From positions 2,465,001 to 2,529,000 of the forward strand of contig WPIO01000017.1 of NCBI GenBank assembly GCA_009760855.2: a stretch of DNA of 64,000 bases. The letters run 5' to 3'. The position numbers and the translations under genes were made by a program. Origin of the DNA: Cristatella mucedo (taxonomy: Eukaryota; Bryozoa; Phylactolaemata; Cristatellidae). Positions 33,942-44,429 of this stretch are shown here, in pieces; position 1 is the stretch's first letter; each line of letters starts with the position of its first letter. Below the pieces are notes generated by a model, which made no database searches, had not been told where the DNA came from, and saw only the letters and a program-made list of their open reading frames with translations.

Positions 33942-34125
33942 TGAGTGGGGAGAACATCTAAGCTGATTTAACAGCCTCATTTGTGTAGCGGCAGAAGAGC
34001 ATTATCGGCTATCATCACCGCTTGCAGATTGCAGATGGCAACACAGGATCGCTCACCTGTAGGATTCGAACCCACGACCAAGGTTGCGAACAGCGAGGAC
34101 CTTACCTCCTGGGCTATCAAGGGCC
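33942..34125 (-). mobile_element. SINE2 copy
   Basis: On the minus strand: box A GATAGCCCAGGAGGTAAGG (plus 34102-34120), box B GTGGGTTCGAATCC (plus 34060-34074), body GCGATCCTGTGTTGCC, GATAGCCGATAATGCTC and the end TACACAAATGAGGCTG. A 7-bp duplication, GCAGATT, lies in the middle. It directly follows the LINE-A tail. Confidence 0.8.
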
Positions 34126-35464
34126 AGTGAGTGGATGGCAGAGGCCCGAGGTCAAAGTCTAACTCGCTGCGCAGTGAAAGGATCGCTTGAGCCGGTTGAG
34201 AGACGCTGGACATTAGGCTGGCTGGCCTTCAGAAGCCCGGGCGCCCGGGTACCTCGATGGGCAGCTCACAAGTCGTAGACGCTGCACCGATATGCGCCGC
34301 TCAGCGTCTGCCGACGGGATCAGAGCCCGGCATCAATCAAGCGCGTCTGAATACAAAACCGGTGTCTCTAAAGAAGACCAATCTATTGTACAGCTACAGA
34401 GGAAGGCTCGTGTATATACAGCCGCTGTGTACAAGTGATTATTTCGGAGTCCGAAGCGAAGCTGACTGACTGACCGTCGATCGCTACGTGCATCTCATTA
34501 ATACAGTCTAGACCGTACTCTGTGACATTCTGGTTTATAACGATCATACTTCAGCAGCCGCTAATAACCTCAAGTACCGATCTGGTCTACCTGATTTTCC
34601 AAGCACTCCTTCCAGTACATCCGAAACGCGGTCGGGTCTTAATCGGCCAAAGGTTATGTTTCCGCCTAGAGTAAATCCACGGTTCGTTCGCCATCCGAGC
34701 AAGCAATCTCAAGCATTGTTTAATCGCCAAGTTTCATATTTGTGAGACCGCGCGATAGATTCGGTAGCTGAAATGTAGCCGGTTTGTCGGCGCGTTCCTT
34801 CGAGATTTTTCACTTGCTAGCTCGCTGCCTTCCTGGCTTGCGTGTTTCGAAGACTGTGGCCGTATTTCGCATACGACGCCGTTCATCGTCTGCACCCCTG
34901 GATACTCGCTGCTGCAAATACTGCTTATGGCTTCGGTTACAGCGGCGATTATTGGCTACAGCCCGATCGTCGGCGTGAAGAGGGGGAAGGAACTGAGGCG
35001 CAGGAACGGGCGCTGGGGACGCCGACGAGAGGCTAGTCGCTCAGCTCCAGCGGGAACCCGGAGAAACTGCGGGAACCCGCCTCTCCGATGCCGCCGCCAT
35101 CGCCTCTCCGATGACCGTGGCGGCGCAGCCTGGCTTAGAGAGCAGGTCCGGAGCCCTGCCGGACGGTTCGCACCTTCAAGGTCGATCTCTCCGGCGAGCG
35201 CTAGCAGTTTTTGTTTGGATCCGGAGGCCCCGCTAGGCCCACACGCCGCCAGCCGGCTGCTCTCCGAATTGACTCGGAATGCATAGTAGTTGCTAATTTG
35301 TCAATTCGGTAGCTACTTAGACCTGCCGGGCGGCTAGCGCAGCCTGCCAGAGCAGACCTGCTCGGCGAAGCTACCTCGATCCCACCGCCGCTCGGTCTGG
35401 ACTACGTTTTCATTACCTAGGGCGCAAGCTGATCGAGCTGGCGATGGCGAGAAGGGATGGTCCC
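34126..35464. other. CpG-rich, mostly unassigned
   Basis: 34780-35290 is CpG-dense and could be an island. Frames at 34784-35286 have no recognised domain. TCTCCGATG is repeated near 35085 and 35105. Confidence 0.4.
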
Positions 35465-35548
35465 GTAGTCTCGGCTTAAATGTCAGCGCTCGCACTTCGC
35501 CACCCTGGGGTCATGGGTCGTCGACTCCGGAGCAGCTGGCAATCCTCG
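35465..35548 (+). mobile_element. SINE2-like head fragment
   Basis: GTCAGCGCTCGCACTTCGCC and GTCATGGGTCGTCGACTCC resemble the head and box B of SINE2 (compare 55695-55760). The body is missing. Confidence 0.4.
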
Positions 35549-35566
35549 GCTGTCCACTGCAGGCCC

Positions 35567-35596
35567 GGGGGGGGGGGGGTGGGGGGGGGGGTAGGG
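35567..35596 (+). repeat. Long G-run (quadruplex candidate)
   Basis: G13, T, G11, TA, GGG in 30 bp. The plus strand could form a G-quadruplex. Exact length is uncertain because long homopolymers are error-prone in sequencing. Confidence 0.85.
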
Positions 35597-36424
35597 TCAT
35601 AGCCCCAAGCTCTGCGACCGATGCATCAGCGAGAGACGGTTTAATTAGGCGACCTTTTTCTTTTTACTTTCTCCAGAGGGAGACGCCGCTTTCTCTTGAG
35701 ATTTTGGCTTTGAGCTTGGAAGTGAAGATCCCCAGTGAGGATTTCTCGCGCGGATTATCGCGGAAAAGGATTATCGCGGAGAAGGGTACGCCTTCCGAAG
35801 CTCCAGGCTTCTCCACCCTTCTCCAGAAATGGACCACCAAGCCCAGAAGGGTAATAACAAGGGAGGCGCTGTGGCCGGCGAGATTCTACTTCCGAGTTTG
35901 TCTATTTGGGGCCGTGACCCGGGCATACTAACAGTGGCTAGCATGACCTAAGTTAGGATCTGTGCATCTAGTCGCGTATTTCCAAGTTGAGCTCTAGTTC
36001 AGCTCCTCATTGCGGCTAATGAGCAACAAGACAAGTCTGAGTCTTCACTACGCTACATGAGCCTATCGCTAAGTGTGCTGCGACTTTTTGTCAGCGGCCG
36101 ATTGTCTGCATGCAAATTTATTAGGAATGCAGCGACAACTGCCGGTATATAAGCTAGAAACGAGGAAACTGCATTGGTAAGAATTCTGCCATCAAAACCA
36201 CTGTGTCAAGCACGTAGGCGTCGTCCGAAGGATGTTTTTGTCTGCTCCTGTCCACACGTGCAATCGAGCGAGAGTGCCAATGGCCTGCCAGTGAAATAGG
36301 CTTCGCTTTTAATCTTGGAATCGCTCGGGAAATCGCTGGCGGCTTTGGGCTCGACTGGACAGCGTTTCGGCTAGGAGCGTTTTTGGTAATCTTAAAGTAA
36401 AATTTGACTGATATTGAAAGGGCT

Positions 36425-36760
36425 GTGCGCTAAACCAGCCAGATTACGATTGGTATTCACCCTGAGGCGTACCGAAGGGGGCAGGGGTGCAAATGTCGCC
36501 AGGCGCGGGATCAGGGGCGCAGAATCAGGGGCACCGGGGGCGCCAAAATGGGCGTCTACTACTGGGTGGGTGGTGCCATCTGTGTAGTTCGTCCCCAGGG
36601 GCGAAATATCTTAGGATTAGGCCTTCGTATTCACTGTTCGCGGTTCCTGAATTATAACAGCCAGGAGCTGAAAGTGCGATAACTTATGGCCGTGGCAGCA
36701 TAAAAGCCAAAGCCATGTAATAGGCAGAGAGTTGTAATCCAGCAGTGGAGCTCGAGTCTC
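36425..36760 (+). repeat. Dispersed repeat Y, copy 1 (interrupted)
   Basis: The left part (CAGATTACGATTGG) matches 49890-49960. The right part (GGTTCCTGAATTATAACAGC, GTGCGATAACTTATGGCC, then AGAGTTGTAAT) matches 58195-58310. A 166-bp GC-rich insert at 36461-36626 divides it and is flanked by the direct repeat GTATTCAC. Confidence 0.6.
36461..36626. mobile_element. 166-bp insertion with 8-bp target duplication
   Basis: Flanked on both sides by GTATTCAC (36453-36460 and 36627-36634). Removing the insert and one repeat restores alignment with other repeat Y copies. It is G-rich with several CAGGGGCGC-like motifs. An 8-bp duplication is typical of hAT-type DNA transposons, but convincing terminal inverted repeats were not found, so its class is open. 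Confidence 0.5.
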
Positions 36761-36903
36761 TGCGCCTACATAGGAGCGCTGCTGTACGCCGCCGACGAGG
36801 TTGGGCGCCTGCTACTCTACGTCTGCTGTCGATTAGACTTCTCTACGCTATAGATATGGACTTGTCAGCTTAAGGTGCTTATCCTCGCCGCTCGCTGTTC
36901 CGT

Positions 36904-36918
36904 TATATCTATATCTCG

Positions 36919-36973
<55 letters not shown>
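36904..36973. repeat. (AT)n array between 12-bp direct repeats
   Basis: About 54 bp of AT preceded by TATATCTATATCTCGC. The whole 70-bp block is bounded by TCGCTGTTCCGT at 36892-36903 and again at 36974-36985. Confidence 0.9.
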
Positions 36974-36976
<3 letters not shown>

Positions 36977-37289
36977 CTGTTCCGTCACTGTGGGCATACA
37001 TGCGTGCATTGGCGATGCACTTGTTAATACAAGTCACCAGCCGCGGTTCCAAGGTTCGGAGAGCATCACTTGACTGGTCGCACGTCGGCTGCCGCTAGCA
37101 CCGCTGCGAGCGCTGCGTTCACGTCCGGTTCTGCGTTCGCGTCCTAGGTCGTGAAACCGGACGCGGAAGCCGCCACACCGATTGTTTAGGCTTTTTCAAG
37201 GGGAAACGTCGGATACATGTTGAGCGGCTTGACTGGAGTACGCTTGGGCTACGAGCGTTTCGGTCACCCAAAGGTCATGAGTGGCTGAC

Positions 37290-37390
37290 ACGTTCGGCCT
37301 CATTTCTATCGCGGCAGAGGAGCGACTGTAAAGTAAAGGCTAGCCAATTTCACAGTCTCATTTCTATAGCGACAGAAGAGCCGCGAAGAA
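37290..37390 (-). mobile_element. Two SINE2 3' scraps in tandem
   Basis: CTCATTTCTATCGCGGCAGA (about 37310) and CTCATTTCTATAGCGACAGA (about 37361) both match the minus-strand SINE2 3' end seen at 33970 (CTCATTTGTGTAGCGGCAGA). Confidence 0.5.
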
Positions 37391-38354
37391 GAAGACGAAG
37401 CCGCCGAAGAAGAGCTGAAGGGCATTAAAGGATTGCCTGCTGCTGGTCTTTATCCCACTCCCTGCTACGCGCTAATACGGGCTCTTTGCTGTCGTCCACG
37501 GCCGCAACGCTAGGATACCTAAGCTGTCTAGAACGTGGCCTCCAAGAGATTCGTCGGTCTCAACTTACCTATACACACCGCTCATGCTACATAAAAAAGC
37601 CGATAACAAATTGGCTACTGCAGGATAATGTCTCGAGCTTTCCGAAATAAGGGTACTATTTACTTGAGTCACATTCGAGTCGTATGCCTAATTGTTCAGC
37701 TTGAATTGACTGCCGTAACGTATAGCCTAGGCCAATGTGAAGCTCTAATTTCTTAATGGAATTCAAGGCCCTAGTTTTGCGCACTCGCATTTTGAACGGG
37801 CGCTCTTAGCCCAATTAGGAGCCGCCGCCATGTATATTACGCTTCATCAACGTACATTTGCTACTGTCAGTAGGACTCTGAGAGTAGTACCGAATACAGC
37901 CGCGATGGAGAAGGGAGAGACCACGAAAAGTAGAGGCGCGATTCCGCTTGAATGTGCCTTGGAGCCGAAGTCATGCAGCAGCAACGAATGTGTTAAAACA
38001 GAGTGAAAGCAGGCCCTTTCGGGAAAAGATTCTTGCTATATAGATCAGACGAGATCTTTAAGAACTTTCTTGGGCTTTCTATCCTGACATCTGAAAAACC
38101 TATGAATAGTTTATACGATTATTCTGATTCCAATAAATCAGAACTCGAAAATTGTGAGGTCTACACAACTATTGCCACAATTATTCCTCTTTTTCCATTT
38201 CTGCCCAAGATTCTCTCAAAGAGCGGCCGCTAAACAGCAGCTTGTGGAGCACGTGGGCAAGAATTATTTATCAGACAAAGTTACAATGGGATTCAAGTGA
38301 AATGGTCCCACTGAAACTGGTCTCCCTGTGACTTGATTCGATTTTCTAGGTCGC
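37391..38354. other. Unassigned
   Basis: A GAAGAAGACGAAGCCGCCGA purine patch lies at 37387-37420. The frame at 38003-38233 has no recognised domain. Confidence 0.4.
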
Positions 38355-39560
38355 AAAGACTATGGCAGCGTCACTGTCGTGGTCTTCCCCAATCTGTCGG
38401 CAGCATTCAGCATTATCGATCGCAACATCCTAATTGAACGATTGAGAACAACAAATCAATCTGGCTGATGAGGCTTTTGTGTGACTTAAATGGCAGTTGT
38501 CCTTGTCATATTGCTGTCAATTGTCATCCGAGAGACTAGTCACTTGTAGTGTTCCACGTGGCGTCTGTCTGCTCTCTGCCCGCTGCTATTCTCTAGCGCA
38601 TCGAAGAGCCTTTCGGAAAGTAACTCAGGGTGCTGAAATCGGCCGTCGCTTTTAAACAGACAGTACTCGGCTGTACTTGTCAGTTCAGACAGCACTCAGC
38701 TGTACTTGTCAGTCAGAATCAGCTGTGGCGATTGATGAAGTGAACCCCGGCCTTGCAATCCCTCGGTATTATATGTCCGCCAATTTATTTAAGCTAAATA
38801 ATGATATAACAAAACTCTTATTCATAGCAAACCCTAAGCGTGCGGCTATATATGCGACGTCGCTCGCCTTATTGGTAGTGCCGTAGTGCGACCATCGTCT
38901 AGTGCTTGTAATTTAGCTGTCCTCTTTGATAACAGCAGGGTGATTGCAAGTTTAATATATACGACCGCTTCCTCTGCAGTCACCAGTTTGATCCCCAACT
39001 ACGATTTGGGACCACTTGCCGCGCTGGCAAGCTAAAAATGTTATAAGCTCTCTGGTTTTTTTTCTAGACAGGTCTAATGGATTTAAATTTTGGAAAGGGT
39101 ACCGAAAATAGCCACTAAGCAGCCTCCATAGACAGATTTAAGTACAGCTCCAAGGTTGTTTAATAAATCCAGGAAATTCCTTCACACGTCTCCTTTGCTT
39201 ACGGAGCCACGATGGCTTCCGGTTGATCAACGGATATAGAGCAAATTCTTTCTCTGACCCAGCGAGCTCGCCAAGGATGCTCATACGTACTTGGTGGCCG
39301 AGAGTCTTAGTACCTAGCTGACTCAGTAGGTAGCTGTGTCAGTTTCAGCCTACTCGTATTCTCGGGTCCTCTCGGCAAAAAAAATTAACTGCTACTGAAT
39401 ATTCTTTCATTTAAGAACCGTCGGCAACCGAAGCTTTACCGAGTCCTAGACTGCGGAACTCACTCCCGAAATTCGTGCGAATGGGCAGATCGAGCTCATG
39501 CACATCCTTGCCAGCCACCCTGCGATGCCACTCCCAATATACTCAATTCCCTGGGCCGTT
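38355..39560 (+). pseudogene. Degenerate LINE reverse transcriptase (LINE-B-like)
   Basis: Plus-strand pieces appear in RT order but in shifting frames: VFPNLSAAFSIIDRNILIER (domain A, 38375-38435), a VPRGV-like domain B near 38555, NLFKLNNDITKLLFIANPKR (38785-38845), then SPLLTEPRWLPVDQRI (39190-39235) and a decayed RLWNSLP equivalent near 39450. Many stops. It is much older than the two young LINE-B copies. Confidence 0.65.
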
Positions 39561-40154
39561 GACGTAATCTCCTTCGGGGGAAAACAAATAAGCAAAAGTG
39601 TTCATCTTGGGCTGCCGTCCCTTCCCCGTCGCCCGGCGGACGATCGTGGCGCTGGCTTCCCTGGAATGGCCCTTCCGACAGAGATCCCGGGTGATCCCAG
39701 CTGCAACAGCTTTGGCACGCGACGCACAGCCCACGCTGGCACGCTAATCAGTCGGATTTCATCGGTTGCTACAGGTCATTCGCGAGTTTTGATTATTGGG
39801 AACCAGACGTGTCGTCATCTATGGCTTAAATTTGCGTAAGGGCATCTGGCTTGATGATTAAGCAGTTTCATCCCAGTTCTCTGCCATCGTCCTTCCACTT
39901 ATCTTTAGACTACTTCTTCACACCATCGGCTCCTTTACATTCATCATCAATAGATGTCACAGCATCTATCCAGCTATACACAATGTACGCGCATTTATAC
40001 AATGTATATGCAAGTCTATAAGTGCGTACGGAGAAGTTGTCGTACGACCGAGCAGCCTCTACGACCTCCTGCAAGACAGCGCATTTATCAGCTTCACGAA
40101 TCAAGATAGAAATAATCTCCAACATTATCTTTATGTTGCATCAAAAGAGAGTAA
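39561..40154. other. Unassigned
   Basis: Frames at 39498-39839 (plus) and 39910-40125 (minus, 71 codons) have no recognised domain. Nothing else seen. Confidence 0.4.
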
Positions 40155-40292
40155 ACAATGCTTTATTTTAATAGAGCCCTAAGAGAGCGTAATCTCTATC
40201 CGTGCGCGCTGTACATATACCTCGCATGGCGCGAGCCCAAGACCCCGGTAGTTTAATGCTAGCACCTTAGTCCCGGGCCAAACCACGCAAGC
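40155..40292 (-). mobile_element. SINE1 copy
   Basis: On the minus strand: head GTGGTTTGGCCCGGG, box A CTAAGGTGCTAGC, box B GGGCTCGCGCC, and a 3' stem-loop with ATAGAGATTACGCTCTCTTA. CpG-type changes are evident. Confidence 0.75.
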
Positions 40293-41619
40293 ATATGTGC
40301 AACATCAGCCATCAGAGGTCGTGCGATTTATTAGATACTTGACTAGATCGCTGAAGCAGTAAACTATTTAAAGGACCTGCCAGCCACGGTGTATTGGCGA
40401 TTTGTTAAAGCGATCGCGTGACATCTGCCTTCTACCTTATTCATTGTTTAGAAACGTCCGAGACCAGATCCCAGTGGTCATTTAAAGGGCCCACTCCTCG
40501 TCTGGGCGTCAAGGAGGACTGCCAAGAGAAAATGGGTATGCCGGGAATTGTCTATCGCTCCTTTATTCATCTCATCCTACGACTCTACCCTCATTCTCCG
40601 TAATGCCCTAGGCGCCAAATAGGGCTCGTAGAGCACACGCCGACCTCAGATTGATGTATAAAACATCGCAGATAACAGAAATAATTATCAAGAAATTTGA
40701 CAGGGGCGATATGAATAAGGTGAGAAATGCGCCCAAGTAGTCACGTTTGTTCCAACATTTTGCCACTGGCACCTGCTCATGTGATTACCCTTGGGCCAAA
40801 CAACTATCTATCCGTAGGCCCTGGGTATTGCAGCCAAAAATCCGGAATTCGGCTAGGGTGCAAACCATGACGCTGGACAATCACAGCCAAAAAGGTTTTC
40901 ACAGCTGCAATCGAGCTCAATATTGAACCGTTGATCTCACTCGTCTCAGAACTTCGGCATAGCCCAACGTTTTCTTCTAATCTGCCCTGGCAGATATCCA
41001 CGACGTAAGCAGATCGCTTTGCACGTGAAAGCAGCAGATTGTCAGTGCCGTCGAGCTATTCGCATCTGCTGCGACCGTTCGTCCATCACGGGCGGGCTCG
41101 ACACATTGAGAGGCAAGCAAGCTCAGAATGTGGGCTAGTAAAACTCGTCGCACGACCCAGTCAGTGCTCAGTTGCATCCGGAAAGACAGCGAGTTTAGCA
41201 GCGCCCGGAATTCAGGGAGAAATCGCGAAACATAACGCTACCATCGGAGACCTCATTTACAGTATAGCCATAGCTTTTCCTCCACGTATGCACACATTTC
41301 GTTCGCCTGGTCACTGGCTCGGTGCCAGAGGTCTCTTATAGAGCGTCAAACTTCTTAGTCTAGCTATTTCAGAATCAAAAGGTTTCGTTTATTCCCAATT
41401 CGCAATTTGCCGTAATGAAAATAAGCCAGTAATTTTCCGAGTCGTGCAGACTACTGCAACTCTGGAGGAGAGGGACATTGCAATACCAACGCCCCGACGC
41501 GAAGCCTGTCAGTCAGAGTGGTTCTAACTCTTAAGTCCGAGAGTTTCGCACCTCATTCTGCGCTCCAACAGCATGCAACTCGCGAACAAAAGCAAAACAT
41601 AAAGGCGCGGCCGACATTA
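40293..41619. other. Unassigned 1.3 kb
   Basis: No family or domain recognised. Several 60-100 codon frames are open on both strands. Confidence 0.4.
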
Positions 41620-41859
41620 ATGAGTGGTTCAGATGAAAGCGAATCGCGGAGTAATGGCGGCGGCAAAAAAGAGTTAAGTGGAGCTCCTGTCGACAGGAGG
41701 AGAAATGCCAGCATCAGTGCGTGCAAGCTGTACGAGCGAGTTCTAAAATCTAGGACTCGCCGTGAAAAAGCTTGTCTCAGCAGGGCACTTCGAAAGAAAG
41801 CAAGTCCTGTCGAGCAAATGTATCATTGCTTGACCGGAAGCAGTAAACTAAGCTCCTAA
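41620..41859 (+). CDS. Unrecognised small basic frame, 79 codons (possible exon)
   Basis: Begins MSGSDESESRSNGGGKK (acidic/serine-rich) and continues into a strongly basic stretch (DRRRNAS, KSRTRREKACLSRALRKK). Charge segregation and lack of stops give it a gene-like look. No domain or neighbour supports it. The frame is open further upstream to 41518. Confidence 0.25.
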   Translation: MSGSDESESRSNGGGKKELSGAPVDRRRNASISACKLYERVLKSRTRREKACLSRALRKKASPVEQMYHCLTGSSKLSS

Positions 41860-42064
41860 TAATAGCTATTTAATGAGGAGCCAAGCCGACCTTACAAGTG
41901 CGTGCGACCCTCTCCTCAAACGAAAGTCATAGGAATTCCTTACATAGTAAACAGCACGTGGCTTTTCAATTTTCCCATAGACGCTTCTCAGGTTCGGCGA
42001 CAGGTTTAATCGGGATCAGCGAAAGCGTGCTCCAAAACGTGGCTCGAGCGTAGTCGTAGCTCGG

Positions 42065-42200
42065 ACGCATGCGTTCTCGCGCGCTTACACGCTCGCGCTC
42101 ACACGCACGAACGCGAGGTTCGCACAAACACGTGCGCACGCGCACACACGCGCACGCGGGCACACACGCACACACGCACAGGCGTACACGCACAGTAAGG
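42065..42200. repeat. Alternating CG/CA purine-pyrimidine tract
   Basis: About 135 bp dominated by CACGCGCACG-like alternation with few breaks, a candidate Z-DNA-forming segment. The arginine/cysteine-rich minus frame here results from composition. Confidence 0.8.
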
Positions 42201-42989
42201 CGTGTGCCCTAACATCGCCCGGCTACAGCAAGCGGTTACTACAGAGGTTCAACATTCGTAGGCGACGTGCTACGGTTGTTACATGCGAGTTGCCTCTGTT
42301 TAGCAGTCTACCGATTAAGGTAACTGTTCCAGCCTTTACATAGCTGGACGTTTCTAGCCTTTAGCTCCTCCCCTCAAATTGACCGACCCAAAGTTCGGTA
42401 CAGTGGTGATGGACTCCATACTGAATGCCTTCTCACTCTTTCCGGTTCCGCAGAGACAGACGGTGAAGCTTCGCATCAAAGGGGCCCTCCCCTCCACGGC
42501 AGGCATCTTAACCGACATCACAGCGATAGCTTCTCCGAGTCATAAAACAAAATGGCGGCTCCTTGGGGAAGAGAGTGGCTTTGCATACCGCAAAGAGAGG
42601 CACTTCAGCCCGTCAGACATCAGCTCTGTACACAGTCCAGTCGTAGGCGCTCGGTCCGGAAGCCTCTTTAGGTCTTTACAATAAAAATAAAAAGCCAAAG
42701 AAGATCAGTAGTCTCATTTGTGGCTTGGCTCGGCACCACCTGTCCAACAAGAACGACATTTTCAACACTTCTGGAAATGCTATCGTCTAGTTTAAATGAA
42801 GACAGCTTCCTCTGGCGACCCGATGCTGAACGTAAACGCTTAAGTTGCTCCAAAATAGACTTCGCATGAAAAACTAAAGTTTTTAACGTGTGCTTGTCAA
42901 CCATTCGCTCCTTATTCTGATCAGGCCTTGGAATGATAATATTGTAAATTTATTGGCAATTTTCAAAGCAAGAAATAAATATGTTTATA
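42201..42989. other. Unassigned
   Basis: AAAATGGCGGC at 42550 resembles a YY1-type element. The frame at 42379-42684 has no recognised domain. Confidence 0.4.
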
Positions 42990-43325
42990 TTGTCATAGCA
43001 AACAATACAATACAATGTACGTTATATATGTACGTTATTGTAACTGCAAACAATACAATACAATGTCATTGTCTTCGAAAAGCAAAAATTAGGAAGTTGT
43101 GTCTACCAAACACGCTGCATGGACTTTCGCAGTCCGCGATCCAAACAATGCGGCGGTCTCAGACTCGGTCTGGTTCGGAAGTTAAAACTTAAAAAACTAA
43201 ACTTCCCCGTAAGTATTGCAAAAAGATAGATACTGTTCGTCTTGACAATACAATATATTGATATTATTACTGCACTCAATACAATATATTTTAAAAATAA
43301 AATACAATACATTGTCCAATTCATA
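42990..43325. repeat. AT-rich cluster of CAATACAAT repeats
   Basis: AACAATACAATACAATGT occurs at about 43000 and 43050. Diverged copies (CAATACAATATATT, AAATACAATACATTG) occur at 43245-43315, with GTACGTTAT duplicated between the first two. Confidence 0.7.
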
Positions 43326-43444
43326 TAATTAATTTCCCATACATACATTTTTGCGGGGGAGGGGGCCTGGCTCTGATCAATGCCAGCCCGTGGCTCACGC
43401 GAAAGAAACTATTCGCAGTCCAATTGCCAATAACCAATAACCTA

Positions 43445-43605
43445 TAGGTTGACCCTGAGCATGTCACCACTAAACACGCTTTACTTTCTGACATTATGCA
43501 CGTTGTCATTGACCTTTGGTCTTGTTTTTTTTCCGCATCTGTACAGGGCCTTGAGAGAGGTTCGGTTCTCTGAGGGCGCTATACAAATATATCACTATTG
43601 TAAAG
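43445..43605 (+). mobile_element. LINE-A 3' tail (decayed)
   Basis: GTTGACCCTGAGCATGTCAC, GCCTTGAGAGAGGTTCGGTT, CTCTGAGGGCGCTATACAAA and a TATCACTATTG end. Confidence 0.65.
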
Positions 43606-44429
43606 TTCGGCTTCGCAAGCCACCTCATTAGGTTCTAATATAAGTTGTCACTGAAGAATTTCAGGTCCTCTATACAGAGCTTTTGTTGTAGCCGTCGTAT
43701 CTTCATCTTCGTAACACTGAAAGTGGTCGCCGCAGCCAGTTGTGCTATGCTGCTTATTCTGAACCCTCGGCTTTTCAAACATTCGGGTCCTCGGAACTTC
43801 GCGTACCTGAATACAAGCAGAGAGAGAGATCCGAAATAGTCTCAGAATTACGACAAGATTAATGTACACAACTTCCGGTGAGGAGCGAACATCCACACTC
43901 TGAACGCCCAAGTGAGTGCGACTGCAAAGTATCAGTGTAATCAACGGTGTCGCCTTATCAAACCAATTTTGTCTGCATTTCATTCACCGAGACGGTCTGT
44001 GAAGAGCTGAGCAACATCCAGCAAATCTCCAAGATGAGCTGGTCGACTTTTAAAACGCAGTAAACAGTTACGTTACTGGGAAACGGAGCAGGAAGTGCAA
44101 TTTCTTCGCCTTACCGCTGGCTGATTAAGCAACCATAGCAAGGTCGTCGTCGTACGAAGTTGGCTGGCACGCACGGGCGGTAAGATTACGCATTGCTTGA
44201 ACGAGCTTCGAATCTTAGAATATTCGTAGAAGTAGCCAGCACATATCGCAATCATCGACAACAAGATGCTCATCGATTCGGCGAAATTTCGAAGAGGATC
44301 GATATCGAAATTGGAGCTCTTGAGACATACAAGCGTCGTCTCCGTGATTACATAGTATCAGCTAACTATATACAGCCATATCGCTGCATTGAACATCGCA
44401 CAAATAATGATCCTCATCGGGCACGTGAC
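43606..44429. other. Unassigned
   Basis: Frames at 43645-43983 (both strands) and 44073-44486 have no recognised domain. Confidence 0.4.

Noticed and set aside
36461-36626. hAT transposon call
   Set aside because: The 8-bp duplication fits, but I could not see matching terminal inverted repeats, so the class is left open.
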